Position numbers and translations under genes: made by a program. Positions 17,490 to 26,763 of a DNA stretch of 64,000 bases are shown here, piece after piece. Within the stretch, counting starts at the first letter, position 1, and each line of letters opens with the position of its first letter. Source of the DNA: a bacterium (lineage in GTDB: Bacteria > 4484-113 > JAFGCY01); contig JAGRNT010000009.1 of the NCBI GenBank assembly GCA_020440605.1, positions 62,001 to 126,000 of the forward strand. The letters run 5' to 3'. The notes under the pieces were generated by a model, which was given only the letters and a program-made list of their open reading frames with translations, was not told the origin of the DNA and made no database searches.

Positions 17490-17593
17490 CATGCCAACTG
17501 TACTGTACGCAGAACTTCGCCCCCGAGTCTCAGTTTGCACGACCTGCCCGCCGCTTCTGTACCGTCCGTCAGTCCTGCCGGGGCGGCCCGGAT

Positions 17594-17622
17594 TTGCAAG
17601 TTGAGACGCAGCGCCTTATACT
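17594..17622 (+). promoter_or_regulatory. Sigma70-type promoter for the large lipoprotein gene
   Basis: TTGCAA (17594-17599) and TATACT (17617-17622) with a 17-base spacer. Transcription would start near 17629, giving a ~50-base leader that contains GGAG eight bases before GTG 17680. Confidence 0.65.
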
Positions 17623-17679
17623 CAGCTTAAAGCACACGCCTTACTGACTTCGGCAATCTCAGCAACTGGAGTTGGACAC

Positions 17680-20487
17680 GTGGCTGGTTGGAATGAGAAA
17701 TACTCCGGCATCATCGCCGGAACGATTGCTGCAGGCATGCTGCTGAGCCTCATGGGCTGCGGCAGCACAACCCCGTCCGCGCAGGTACCGGGGCCTGACT
17801 CGCGTCAGACCGCGCGGGTGATGAGCCTCGACGAAGCCCTTGCGGAAGTGGATGCGCTCAGCACACCAGAAGGTGTGGACCCGCAGCGCTTCCAGCTGCT
17901 GCAGGATGAGCTGGCCCGCGTACTGCGCGAGCAGGGCAGCCAGCGCTTCGTATCCGAGGCACCACAGAGCCAGGGCAGCGCCGTGAATGACCTGATGATC
18001 ACGCACAACCCGGACGGCAGTGCGGACCTGGCCTGGACCTACCGCAACCAGGGTGATGGCGACCTCAACAGCGAGGTGAACATCGCGGACCTGACCCCGA
18101 TCGGCATCCACCTCGGCAAGAGCGGGGCCAGCCCTGACTGGAACAAGGCCCGCAACACTGACAACGATGGCAACAATGAGGTCAACATCTCGGACATCAC
18201 GCCGATCGGTAGCAACTTCCTCAGGAAGGTGCAGGGCTACTGGATCCAGCGTGCGGTCAATGTTGACAGCGCCTGGAACCTGGTTTCGCAGGTGGAGTTC
18301 AGTACAAGTGCGATCAACTCCGGCACGAGTGCGCGTGACTTCGTCTTCCACATCAATGTCCCCGCCGACGGCCAGTTCTACCGCGTGGCCCCCTACGACG
18401 GTGGCAACATCGGCATTCCCAGCAATGCAGTGCAGGCCCAGTCCCTCAGTCTGCCGGGCCGTCCCAATAACCCGGCGGCGACCCAGGGCAGCCTGCTTGA
18501 GCAGGTCGACCTGAGCTGGGACCCGGTGGCGGATGCTGAGTATTACGAGATCCAGCGCCGTACCGGCACGCTCGGTTCCTTCGAGCCGCTCGCGGAGACC
18601 ACGGACAACGGCACCAGCTACAGCGACACCGATGTCGTCACCGGCCAGCACTACTTCTATATCGTGCGGGGCTGGCAGGGCGACAAGAAGACCGACTACT
18701 CGATCCAGTTCGAGGGCTGGCCGCTGGACCTGCCGACGGTGCCGCAGAACCTGGCCGCCAGCGACGGCACCAGCCCTGATCATGTCAGTGTGAGCTGGGA
18801 AGCCTCGAGCGGCGCGGATGAGTACGTGCTCTACCACAGCCTTGAGCAGGACGGCACATACACCGAACTGCTGCACACGACCGAGCTGAGCTACGACGAC
18901 ACCGCCGCTGCACTCGAATCTCTCAACTGGTACTACGTGACGGCGGTCAACGCCGCCGGCGAAACCAACCAGAGCAACAAGGACAGTGGCTACCGCGACG
19001 GTGCCGTGCCCGTGATTGACAGCGTCAGCCCGCTCACGGGTCTGACCGGCGAAGCCATCCAGATGACGGCGCTGACAAGTGGTGCCAGCATCAATGCCTG
19101 GAGCTGGGACTTCGGCGGCGGAGCCACTCCCGGCACCAGCACGGATGAATCACCGATGATCACGCTCGGCGATCCCGGGGTCTACGAGTGCAGCCTGACG
19201 GTGGATGGCAACCTCGACAGCGATACCTTCAACTTCCAGCTGACGGTGACTTCCGATGAGTGGGTGCATACCTTTGGTACGGCCGTCAACGACAAGGGAT
19301 TTGATGTCAGATATGACGCTGCAGGGAACGTATACGTGATCGGTTCAGTTGGCTTGCCAGTTGTTGCCAAGTTCAACAATGCCGGCGAGTTGCTCTGGTC
19401 CCGGTACTACGAGACGGATGTCAATGTCCTTGAGGTGTCCGGAGATGTGAGTGCTGCAGGTGACGTCGTTGTCGTTGTCGGTTCTGACGGGGACTTCAAC
19501 AACAACACACCGGGAATGCTGTGCTTCAAGCTGAACACGGATGGAGATCTGCAGTTCGCACATGTGGCAGATCATGGCTCCCAGTTCATTACATGCCACT
19601 ACCCGAAAGTGGTGATAGATGCCAATGGAAACATTCTGGTTACCTATTCCATGTGGGATCTGACAGGAACATCACTTGACGCAAGAATCGTGGCCTACAG
19701 ATTGAACTCAGATGGCAGCCAGAACTGGTTGGGATTCTACACGGATCATGATGGTGATTTTGGTCATAGTGGGACTTTTGTGGATGGCGTAGCCGTGGAC
19801 TCAGCAGGAAACTTCTATCTGACTGGTCCTGAGTTCTTCCTCACGAAACTGGACACATCCGGCAATGTTGCCTGGACAAAAGGCTGGGAGACAGGCGCAC
19901 ATGACCATCCCTACTGCCTGATGATAGATGATTCTGACAATCTGATAGTATCCGGTGCCAGTGCTGCGGAAACGCAGTACCAGCCGATGCTGGTGAAGTT
20001 CCAGACTGATGGCAACGTACTCTGGCAGAAGAGTTATAGTGCTCCGAATGGGCAGAGTGGCCATATTGAACAGCTCCGGGTGGACGAATCAGGAAACTTC
20101 TACGGTGTTTGCCCATTTGCAGCAACTGGCGATATTGCAATTGCCTCCAATCTGTATACAATGGACAGTAATGGTGAATTGATCGATGCATGGCAGTTGC
20201 CAAACACTGGCAGCCATAAGATGTTCTCGCTAGACGTCGCCAATGGCAAGATCTGCATCACTGGTTATGCACCTGACGCGAATGTGGCACTGGAACCATT
20301 TGCTGCAACGGTAGTTGACCACTCAGGCACGATTTCTGACCTGACGACCACCAAGGAGATATCTGGCCCACTGATTCTTCAGCCTGAGCCTCCAGGAAAT
20401 CTGAAGGAATTCACTGGGACACTGGATATCGGTCAGGGTGGTCAGGACATCCTGGTCATGAATCTTAGGATAGAGAACCTGCCTTAA
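17680..20487 (+). CDS. Large lipoprotein with dockerin-like motifs, FN3, PKD and propeller repeats
   Basis: 935 residues. The signal peptide ends in LSLMGC, so Cys27 should be lipidated. Two Ca-loop-like motifs follow: DGDLNSEVNIADLTPIG (~126) and DNDGNNEVNISDITPIG (~162), a dockerin-like pair. Next come two FN3 domains (~265-350 and ~355-440) and a PKD domain with WSWDFGGG..PG (~450-530). The C-terminal ~400 residues are beta-propeller-type repeats (AGNVYVIGSVG, SGNFYLTGPEF, SDNLIVSGAS). It is probably an exported surface protein for binding, possibly to polysaccharide given the flanking glycosidases. From about 19300 the codons turn more AT-rich, hinting at a composite origin. GTG start with GGAG. 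Confidence 0.8.
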   Translation: MAGWNEKYSGIIAGTIAAGMLLSLMGCGSTTPSAQVPGPDSRQTARVMSLDEALAEVDALSTPEGVDPQRFQLLQDELARVLREQGSQRFVSEAPQSQGSAVNDLMITHNPDGSADLAWTYRNQGDGDLNSEVNIADLTPIGIHLGKSGASPDWNKARNTDNDGNNEVNISDITPIGSNFLRKVQGYWIQRAVNVDSAWNLVSQVEFSTSAINSGTSARDFVFHINVPADGQFYRVAPYDGGNIGIPSNAVQAQSLSLPGRPNNPAATQGSLLEQVDLSWDPVADAEYYEIQRRTGTLGSFEPLAETTDNGTSYSDTDVVTGQHYFYIVRGWQGDKKTDYSIQFEGWPLDLPTVPQNLAASDGTSPDHVSVSWEASSGADEYVLYHSLEQDGTYTELLHTTELSYDDTAAALESLNWYYVTAVNAAGETNQSNKDSGYRDGAVPVIDSVSPLTGLTGEAIQMTALTSGASINAWSWDFGGGATPGTSTDESPMITLGDPGVYECSLTVDGNLDSDTFNFQLTVTSDEWVHTFGTAVNDKGFDVRYDAAGNVYVIGSVGLPVVAKFNNAGELLWSRYYETDVNVLEVSGDVSAAGDVVVVVGSDGDFNNNTPGMLCFKLNTDGDLQFAHVADHGSQFITCHYPKVVIDANGNILVTYSMWDLTGTSLDARIVAYRLNSDGSQNWLGFYTDHDGDFGHSGTFVDGVAVDSAGNFYLTGPEFFLTKLDTSGNVAWTKGWETGAHDHPYCLMIDDSDNLIVSGASAAETQYQPMLVKFQTDGNVLWQKSYSAPNGQSGHIEQLRVDESGNFYGVCPFAATGDIAIASNLYTMDSNGELIDAWQLPNTGSHKMFSLDVANGKICITGYAPDANVALEPFAATVVDHSGTISDLTTTKEISGPLILQPEPPGNLKEFTGTLDIGQGGQDILVMNLRIENLP

Positions 20488-20505
20488 GTTCAGTTGCAGA
20501 GTTTC

Positions 20506-23346
20506 CTACTCAGTTTCCAGCCGCAGCTTCAGAGATTCGTGTTCGCCCTTGAGGCTGAACAGCCAGCGGCCGTTGCTCCAGCCCACGGTGTCCTCCGGCA
20601 GCCCGCTCTCGAGGACCGTGATCCGGCCCAGTGAGCCCTGGGCCAGCCCGAAGCGCTGCGGCCTGCCGCGGAACTTCACGTCGATCTTCAGTTTGTTGCC
20701 ACTGCGGCGGTAGCGCACCTCGCGGATGCGCGTCGGCAGGTTGGAGATGCGCAGGTAGTCCATCCCCGGCGGCAGGTGCGGGATCAGCATCAGGTCATGC
20801 ACGCCGGCGAACCAGCGGATCACCAGGTGGTTGATCATCGCCTGCCAGGAATAGTCGGGGCAGCCGAGGCCCGTGCCGCTGTGCGGATCGTAGAGCTCAT
20901 GCGAGTGCGGCAGGCCCTGGCGGATCAGCATGCCGCGCGTCTTCTCCCACAGCGCAAAGGCCGCAGCGTGCTCACCCTGGTTCAGCAGGCCGGTGATCGT
21001 GAAGTAGTTGACCTGCAGCCAGACCGGGCCGTTCCAGCCCCAGCCGTGCGGGCGGTAGGCCTCATCACAGGCCGCGAGGCTCGGCACGGGCTGCTCGGTG
21101 CCGAACACGCGCGGGTTGCCTAGTGCATTGACGACGTGCTCCGTCGGCCGCCGCTCCGAGAGCACCAGGTCGAACATCGAGCTGGCGCTGATCCGCCGCC
21201 GGAACTCGTCGCCATCCGACCCGTCGCCATCCAGGTCGTAGTGCCAGCTGTCGTTGTCACACCAGTAGCTGTCCAGCGCCGCCAGGCTCAGGTCGCGCCG
21301 TTCCTTGATGTTGCGGATGTAGGCGCTGTCCTGCGGGGTGTACTTCACCGCCGCCTTGACGAGGAAGTCGCGCAGCTGCAGGCAGTGCACCTGCACATCG
21401 AAGGGCCGGGCCGGCACCGGGTAGTGGCGCACGCTGTCATCCCAGCCGCTTTCGTCGCCATGCCAGAGCACGAAGCGCCCCTCGCTGTCGCTGCGCCGCC
21501 GCCAGAGCCAGTTCTCATAGGCCTTGAGCGGCTCGAGGATCTCATTCATGAATTCATCGGTGCCGGGCAGGCGCATCGCCATCAGCTCATGCGCGGCGGC
21601 CCCGATCAGCGGGGTCTGGGTCTTCTCGTTGCCGATCATCAGCCCCGTGCTGCGGCCAGCAGACGGCTCCGCCCCGCTCAGCCGTGCATTGAGCAGCAGC
21701 CGCGCCTCGCCCAGGCTGGAACAGATGCTAGTGAAGCGGTCCAGCCGTACCGTGCGCAGTACGCGCGTGAGCGTCTCGCCATGCACCGCAATGGCAACCG
21801 GCAGCTTCTCGTCCAGCGCTTGCTTGATCATCGCCACCATCCGCCCCAGCTCGGCGGAGTTGAGCATCGCCGTACCGCCGAGGTTGATGATCAGGCCGTC
21901 ATAGCCGTTACCAAGCCTGAGCAGGCCATCCAGGGCGTCGGCCTCCAGTTCCAGCAGGCGTGCCTGGCGCTCGCGGCCACCTGGCTGCCGTGCCGGTGCG
22001 CTGTCGTCGGCACTGCGGCGGTAGTAGCTGAGCTGGGCCTCGAAGGGGTGGTCCAGTTCGCGGTAGTCCTCCAGCTGCGGTTCCACATAGGAGGCATAGC
22101 CGCTGCCCTGCGGCGCCGCGTAGCCATCCACGTCCTCGTGGAAGACCATCCGGTAGTTGCTGCCGCTGCAGACCTGAATGAAGCCGTTGGGATACTGCAT
22201 TGCCAGCACGCTGCGCAGGCTGCCGCGCGCGATCTGCGGGTCACTCAGCCACATCTCGCCCAGCACGTGGAAGTAGCTGTCCCAGATCCAGCTGCCCCAG
22301 TACATGTACTTGCTGGGCGCGCTGTACTCATGCGTCAGCAGCCGGCCACCACTGGTGCGGTTGGCGCGCAGCACGTACCAGACGTAGTACCAGTAGCGCT
22401 CAAGCTCGCCGTCACTGCATTCGATCTGCGGCACGCCCTCGCGCAGATGGCGTTGCCAGTCCCGGCGGATGGCCCTGATGCACTCCCGGGCCGGTGCCTG
22501 GTCCGTGATCCGCGCATGCCCGCTGCGCAGGTCGCCACCCTCGTCGTCAGTATGGTAGTCGGAGTGCAGCGTCAGTTCCAGCTCGTCGCCCGCGGCGATC
22601 GCCAGACGCACGGTGATGTAGTAGTGCGGGGCAGGGGAGCTGAAGACGATCGGGTCCGCGCCTGCGGGATAGCGTGCACCGGTCTGTCCGAGGCGCATAC
22701 GCACGTCGGCCGCCGGACCGTGCTCGCGCCAGAGTGCACGCAGGTCCTGCTCGCTGTTGCCAAAACCGCCGCCCGCCGGCAGTGCGCCGTCCGGCAGTTC
22801 CAGCCAGATGCGCTGCACGGAGCTGATCGTACCGAGGCCCTCGAAGCTGTGCGGCTGCGTGATTGTCACCAGCGGCAGCGTGCGCTCGATCGCCACCTCG
22901 ATCTGCGGCCGCTCCAGTTCCTTCCAGTAGTCAAAGAAGGGCCACTGTTCGGCGCTGCCGTGGAAGCAGGCCAGCAGTTCGCGGTGCGTGTCGCCGGTGT
23001 TGCGGATCCGCAGCCGGCTGTGCAGGCCGCACTTATCGGAGAAGCGCTGTTCCCTGATCTTCAATCCGGGAGCCCTGTAGCTGGCGCTGGCAATTCCCGG
23101 AGACCAGTCCGAGCTTTTTTCCCTCAGCGCCAGTGGCCGCTGCGGATCATCCGCATCAAACAGTTCCAGCAGGCCGACGGCGGGCCGGTAGCAGGAAAAC
23201 AGCGAACCGATGCGATTCCAGAACATCGCCTGGCGCAGGCCCGGGCCGCTGCCCCAGCCGAGGCTGATTCCCCCGGGGCTCGTGATCGTGGTCTTGTACT
23301 GCTGGCGGCACAGAGCATAGCCGTCCCTGCTGGGCGTGTCAGGCAT
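20506..23346 (-). CDS. Six-hairpin glycoside hydrolase with inserted STAS-like domain
   Basis: 946 residues, no signal peptide. The N-terminal ~300 residues are beta-rich. The (alpha/alpha)6 barrel begins at CSDGELERYWYY (~310) and includes MYWGSWIWDSYFHVLGEMW (~348-366), DESGWDDS (631-638) and GWGWNGPVWLQVNYF, GH63/MGH1-like features. Between YPNGFIQVC (~393) and TQTPLIGAAAHELMA (~576) lies an extra block. Its residues ~462-555 read like a STAS (anti-sigma-factor antagonist) domain: DGLIINLGGTAMLNSAELG, then an alpha helix, AIAVHGETLTRVLRTVRLD and SLGEARLLL. The insert sits where other members pass straight to the next barrel helix. It is convergent with the lipoprotein gene (18 bases apart). 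TAAACT lies eight bases before the ATG, a possible leaderless start. Confidence 0.75.
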   Translation of the reverse strand: MPDTPSRDGYALCRQQYKTTITSPGGISLGWGSGPGLRQAMFWNRIGSLFSCYRPAVGLLELFDADDPQRPLALREKSSDWSPGIASASYRAPGLKIREQRFSDKCGLHSRLRIRNTGDTHRELLACFHGSAEQWPFFDYWKELERPQIEVAIERTLPLVTITQPHSFEGLGTISSVQRIWLELPDGALPAGGGFGNSEQDLRALWREHGPAADVRMRLGQTGARYPAGADPIVFSSPAPHYYITVRLAIAAGDELELTLHSDYHTDDEGGDLRSGHARITDQAPARECIRAIRRDWQRHLREGVPQIECSDGELERYWYYVWYVLRANRTSGGRLLTHEYSAPSKYMYWGSWIWDSYFHVLGEMWLSDPQIARGSLRSVLAMQYPNGFIQVCSGSNYRMVFHEDVDGYAAPQGSGYASYVEPQLEDYRELDHPFEAQLSYYRRSADDSAPARQPGGRERQARLLELEADALDGLLRLGNGYDGLIINLGGTAMLNSAELGRMVAMIKQALDEKLPVAIAVHGETLTRVLRTVRLDRFTSICSSLGEARLLLNARLSGAEPSAGRSTGLMIGNEKTQTPLIGAAAHELMAMRLPGTDEFMNEILEPLKAYENWLWRRRSDSEGRFVLWHGDESGWDDSVRHYPVPARPFDVQVHCLQLRDFLVKAAVKYTPQDSAYIRNIKERRDLSLAALDSYWCDNDSWHYDLDGDGSDGDEFRRRISASSMFDLVLSERRPTEHVVNALGNPRVFGTEQPVPSLAACDEAYRPHGWGWNGPVWLQVNYFTITGLLNQGEHAAAFALWEKTRGMLIRQGLPHSHELYDPHSGTGLGCPDYSWQAMINHLVIRWFAGVHDLMLIPHLPPGMDYLRISNLPTRIREVRYRRSGNKLKIDVKFRGRPQRFGLAQGSLGRITVLESGLPEDTVGWSNGRWLFSLKGEHESLKLRLETE

Positions 23347-23382
23347 AGTCCATCAGTTTACCAGTCCAGGCTCGGATCGGTC

Positions 23383-26300
23383 TCAGTCCACGGCGAGGTA
23401 GATCGGACGCCAGATCCCGCCCTGGCCGGTGATGTCCATCACCTGGATCGCAATGCTGTTCACTTCCCCGAAACGCAGGGCGGCGGTGATGTCCGTCACG
23501 GTCTGCTGCAGCCAGACCGTCAGCTCATGTTCCGTGTAGGAACCATGCGTGGCCACCGCTTCGCCGTTAACGAACACGGTGTAGGCATCGTCGATGCCCT
23601 CGGCCACCAGCCGCACCTGGCCATCCCCCCAGTTGGCGGGAATCTCGAGTTCTCTTCTGTACCAGCCCATCCCGTCGTAGGAGTAGCCGGCTGATTCCCA
23701 GCCCTTGCCCGCATCCAGCAAGTCCCAGCCGCTGTCATCAAAGCCGGCCTGCTGCCAGCCCAGCGTTTCGCCCTGCTCAGCCTCATCGAGGCTGAAGCGC
23801 CAACCGGGGGTGATGTCGATGATGCCGTTGGCCCGCCGCACCGCCAGCTTGTGGGCCTGCTCAATGCTGAGCCCGGTGCGCGGCCAGTCCATCTCCGCAT
23901 AGAACAGCAGGGAAGGCTGCCCCTCAAGCGGCTGGCCGGCGATTCGGTTCAGCTCCATGTAGGAGACCAGACGCGCCAGCACCCACTGGCTGGCATGCGT
24001 CGACATGTCGATGGAGCTGGCAACGAGGGTCCCGAGGCCGATGCGGGTGCCCCAGAGCTGGTCAAAGACCTGCACCTCGCTCAGATCATGCGTGTCATAC
24101 AGGCGGATCAGTGGATCCACGTCATCGCGGATCCCCAGCGCATCCACCGGGATCACATTGCCGGATGTGCGATTCAGGTCATAACCCTGCCAGTCCACGA
24201 TCTGATTCGCCGTGGCCTGGTTGTCAACTGGATTGCCGAAGGGCCCGACCGGCGGTACGAACAGGGCGTCGCGCCAGAAGAAATGCGGATGCGCACCGAG
24301 CGCTCCCGGCATCTTGCCCGTCAGCAGGATCACGCGCCCACCTGTGCCGATGTAGTCCACCAGCCCGTGTGTCAGCACGGAACTGACTACGACGGGGCTG
24401 TCGATTCCCGCCGTTGCGTAGATCTCCGCTTCAGTGACGAATACGGCATCCGGGAGGTGCCCGAGCAGCGCATGCATGTCCATGTAGCCTTCCTCCATCA
24501 CGAGGAAGGGCTCAGTGCGGATCTCGCTGCCAGCCGCGGGATGCAGCAGCAGATCATCGGAACTGCCGCTGAGGATGTTGCCAGCCGCGTCCAGCTCTAT
24601 CGGGGACTGCGTCTGATCCCCATGCCAGTCCCAGTCTGCGGCAGTCCAGCGCGGGCGTCCCAGGTCGTCCAGCAGCCCCGCGCGGATCAGCGGCATGTCG
24701 CGAACCACGTTCAGCGTGTAGCCCGCATAGCGCGGCGAGGCCGAGAGCAGCTCGATCTGGAAGCGCCGCATGTTCAGCGCAGCCCGCGTGCTCTGGGGCA
24801 GCAGGTAGTCCTCGACGATGTCCTCACCCTCCGGTAGGCGTCCGTTGTAGAACTCACGCAGCTGGGCATTGATCTCCAGCACGCTGTCAAAGCAGCTCGG
24901 GAACCACCAGGGCCAGTCAGCCTCACCCTGATTGCCAAGATAATCTGCCGCTGACCAGTCAAGTTGCCTCTGCGTTGGATGCAGCACTTCGGCGGCCAAG
25001 CTGTCCGCATCCACCCAGGTATTGCAGAGCAGGCTCTCACCGATGATGTAGGGCTTTTCCGGATGCTCCAGCAGCTGGCCCGGCAGGCGCTCGATCAGGT
25101 GCCTCTCCCACTGAAAGTTGTTGAAGTAGTTGTCTTCGCCGTACCAGTCGGTGTACTCGGGGCGGCTGTGGCTGAACCAGGAATTGTTGTCCTGCACCGG
25201 TGTGACGCACATTGGCTGAACCTGATAGTGCAGGCGCGACATCACGTCCCAGTCCTCCACGCCGGCTTCCACCGAGAGGCTGCGCATGATGATGCTCGGG
25301 TGATGGCGGTCACGGCGCACGAAGTCCCCGTACTGCCTGAGCAGCGTGCGCTCCTCGCCGGGCTGAAACTTCACATGCCAGCTCGGATACTCCTGCCAGA
25401 TGAGGATGCCCATCTCGTCAGCGATGTCGTAGAAGTAGTCCGGCATGTTGACGAGGCAGACCGTCTCGGCGTTGAAGCCCAGTGACTTGATGTAGGCGAA
25501 TTCCTCGCGCACCTGCTCCGGTGATGGCAACGGGCCGAACACGCCGGGGTAGTAGCCCCACTGCAGGGCGGAGCGGACGCGGATCGGTTCACCGTTGAGA
25601 AGCACCTGGTGCCCCTCCATGCGGATCCTGCGGTAGCCGAAACTGCCCGCCGCGCTGTCATGGTACAGCTGCCCGCCAGCCGTTTGACCCTTGCTGCGCA
25701 GGGCGACATAGATCGCATACAGCTGTGGATTGTCAGGCGACCAGGTCTCGAAGTCGGAATCCAGTGCGAGCATGAAGGATGCCGTGCCCTCTTCGATTTC
25801 GAGGATTTCCACTTCCACCTCATGCTCAAAAACATCAAGGTTGTCAGTTTTCTGGGCAACGAAGGCAACCACATCCAGTTCGTCCATCGGGATCTGTGTG
25901 TCGAGGTCCAGATAGACAAACATTCTTCCATCTTCGCGGAACGGCTCAATCTTCAGGGAATCCGTCACGATGCTGGCCGGACCCGTGACGTAGAGCCTGA
26001 CGTCCTGCCAGATCCCGCCGTGGTGAGGGGCGATCATCGAGAGGAAGCCCTGCGTGGTATGGAAGGGCAGCTCATCCACATATACGAGAATTTCGCAGCT
26101 CGGATCCTCGGTGATGTACTCAGTCAGCTCCACCCGCCAGCGTGCGTAATCGCCGACATGCCCGCCGAGGTAATGCCCGTTGCACCAGACCGCGGCCGCC
26201 GTGGAGACCGCGTCAAATTCCAGCCAGAGCCGTCCGCCCTCCACCGAGCGCAGCTCCGCCGGGATCTCCATTACGTTCAGGTACCAGCCGGCCTCGTTGT

Positions 26301-26589
26301 AGCGCGGACCACCGTAATGCTCCCAGGCCCTGCCTGTCTCCGCTGCAACCCAGCCCGTGTCCGGCGCCTTGCGGTTATCACCGGGACTGACGAGATCATG
26401 GATCTCGGGGCTCAGGTAGGGCCAGTCCGGACGGGCAGTGCGATCGCGCACGGTCTCCGTCAGCGGCGGCGTGAGCGCCAGCTGCCAGCCATCATTAACG
26501 ATGTGGGCCTGATCACGTTCAAAGGCCAGGGCGGCCTGTGTCATAGCTATCAGCAGCACGGACAGGGTGGGAAGCAGACGTCGCAGCAT
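23383..26589 (-). CDS. Secreted GH2-like glycoside hydrolase
   Basis: About 1068 residues. From ATG 26589 the protein opens with a good signal peptide (MLRRLLPTLSVLLIAMTQAALA); the longer frame to 26622 would spoil it, and TATGAT lies six bases before 26589. Domain order: galactose-binding-like sugar-binding domain (LWLEFDAVSTAAAVWCNGHYLGGHVG), Ig-like linker, TIM barrel (LLNGEPIRVRS, AYIKSLGFNAETV, IRWQEY-like ILIWQEYPSW), then a C-terminal jelly-roll that repeats the binding-domain pattern (AEGIDDAYTVFVNGEAV). The expected nucleophile Glu is present (YIIGESLL). At the acid/base site the usual Asn-Glu reads Val-Glu (SLSVEAG). Likely a beta-galactosidase/glucuronidase/mannosidase relative; substrate unknown. 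Confidence 0.75.
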   Translation of the reverse strand: MLRRLLPTLSVLLIAMTQAALAFERDQAHIVNDGWQLALTPPLTETVRDRTARPDWPYLSPEIHDLVSPGDNRKAPDTGWVAAETGRAWEHYGGPRYNEAGWYLNVMEIPAELRSVEGGRLWLEFDAVSTAAAVWCNGHYLGGHVGDYARWRVELTEYITEDPSCEILVYVDELPFHTTQGFLSMIAPHHGGIWQDVRLYVTGPASIVTDSLKIEPFREDGRMFVYLDLDTQIPMDELDVVAFVAQKTDNLDVFEHEVEVEILEIEEGTASFMLALDSDFETWSPDNPQLYAIYVALRSKGQTAGGQLYHDSAAGSFGYRRIRMEGHQVLLNGEPIRVRSALQWGYYPGVFGPLPSPEQVREEFAYIKSLGFNAETVCLVNMPDYFYDIADEMGILIWQEYPSWHVKFQPGEERTLLRQYGDFVRRDRHHPSIIMRSLSVEAGVEDWDVMSRLHYQVQPMCVTPVQDNNSWFSHSRPEYTDWYGEDNYFNNFQWERHLIERLPGQLLEHPEKPYIIGESLLCNTWVDADSLAAEVLHPTQRQLDWSAADYLGNQGEADWPWWFPSCFDSVLEINAQLREFYNGRLPEGEDIVEDYLLPQSTRAALNMRRFQIELLSASPRYAGYTLNVVRDMPLIRAGLLDDLGRPRWTAADWDWHGDQTQSPIELDAAGNILSGSSDDLLLHPAAGSEIRTEPFLVMEEGYMDMHALLGHLPDAVFVTEAEIYATAGIDSPVVVSSVLTHGLVDYIGTGGRVILLTGKMPGALGAHPHFFWRDALFVPPVGPFGNPVDNQATANQIVDWQGYDLNRTSGNVIPVDALGIRDDVDPLIRLYDTHDLSEVQVFDQLWGTRIGLGTLVASSIDMSTHASQWVLARLVSYMELNRIAGQPLEGQPSLLFYAEMDWPRTGLSIEQAHKLAVRRANGIIDITPGWRFSLDEAEQGETLGWQQAGFDDSGWDLLDAGKGWESAGYSYDGMGWYRRELEIPANWGDGQVRLVAEGIDDAYTVFVNGEAVATHGSYTEHELTVWLQQTVTDITAALRFGEVNSIAIQVMDITGQGGIWRPIYLAVD

Positions 26590-26595
26590 CCGCTG

Positions 26596-26601
26596 ATCAT
26601 A
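26596..26601 (-). promoter_or_regulatory. -10 box for leaderless GH2-like gene
   Basis: TATGAT on the minus strand, six bases before ATG 26589. It supports the start that yields a proper signal peptide. Confidence 0.5.
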
Positions 26602-26763
26602 TCCCAGGTGGGCAGACGGCATAATCGGGGTTCAGTGGGCTCCGGAGGGAAACAGAAACACGCGAATGGGCGTCCTCTATGTTAAGGTGTAACGTGCAAG
26701 CTATGCGGCCGCAGTCCGGCCGGTTTACGATCGGACATTTGCCAGCGGCTGTGGGGAGCAGAC

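Noticed and set aside
21136..23694. 852-codon plus-strand frame opposite the STAS-glycosidase
   Set aside because: Composition and extent follow the minus-strand gene, whose motifs are clear; high GC produces such shadows. The same holds at 3940-6270, 15426-17630 and 45538-47247 on the opposite strands.
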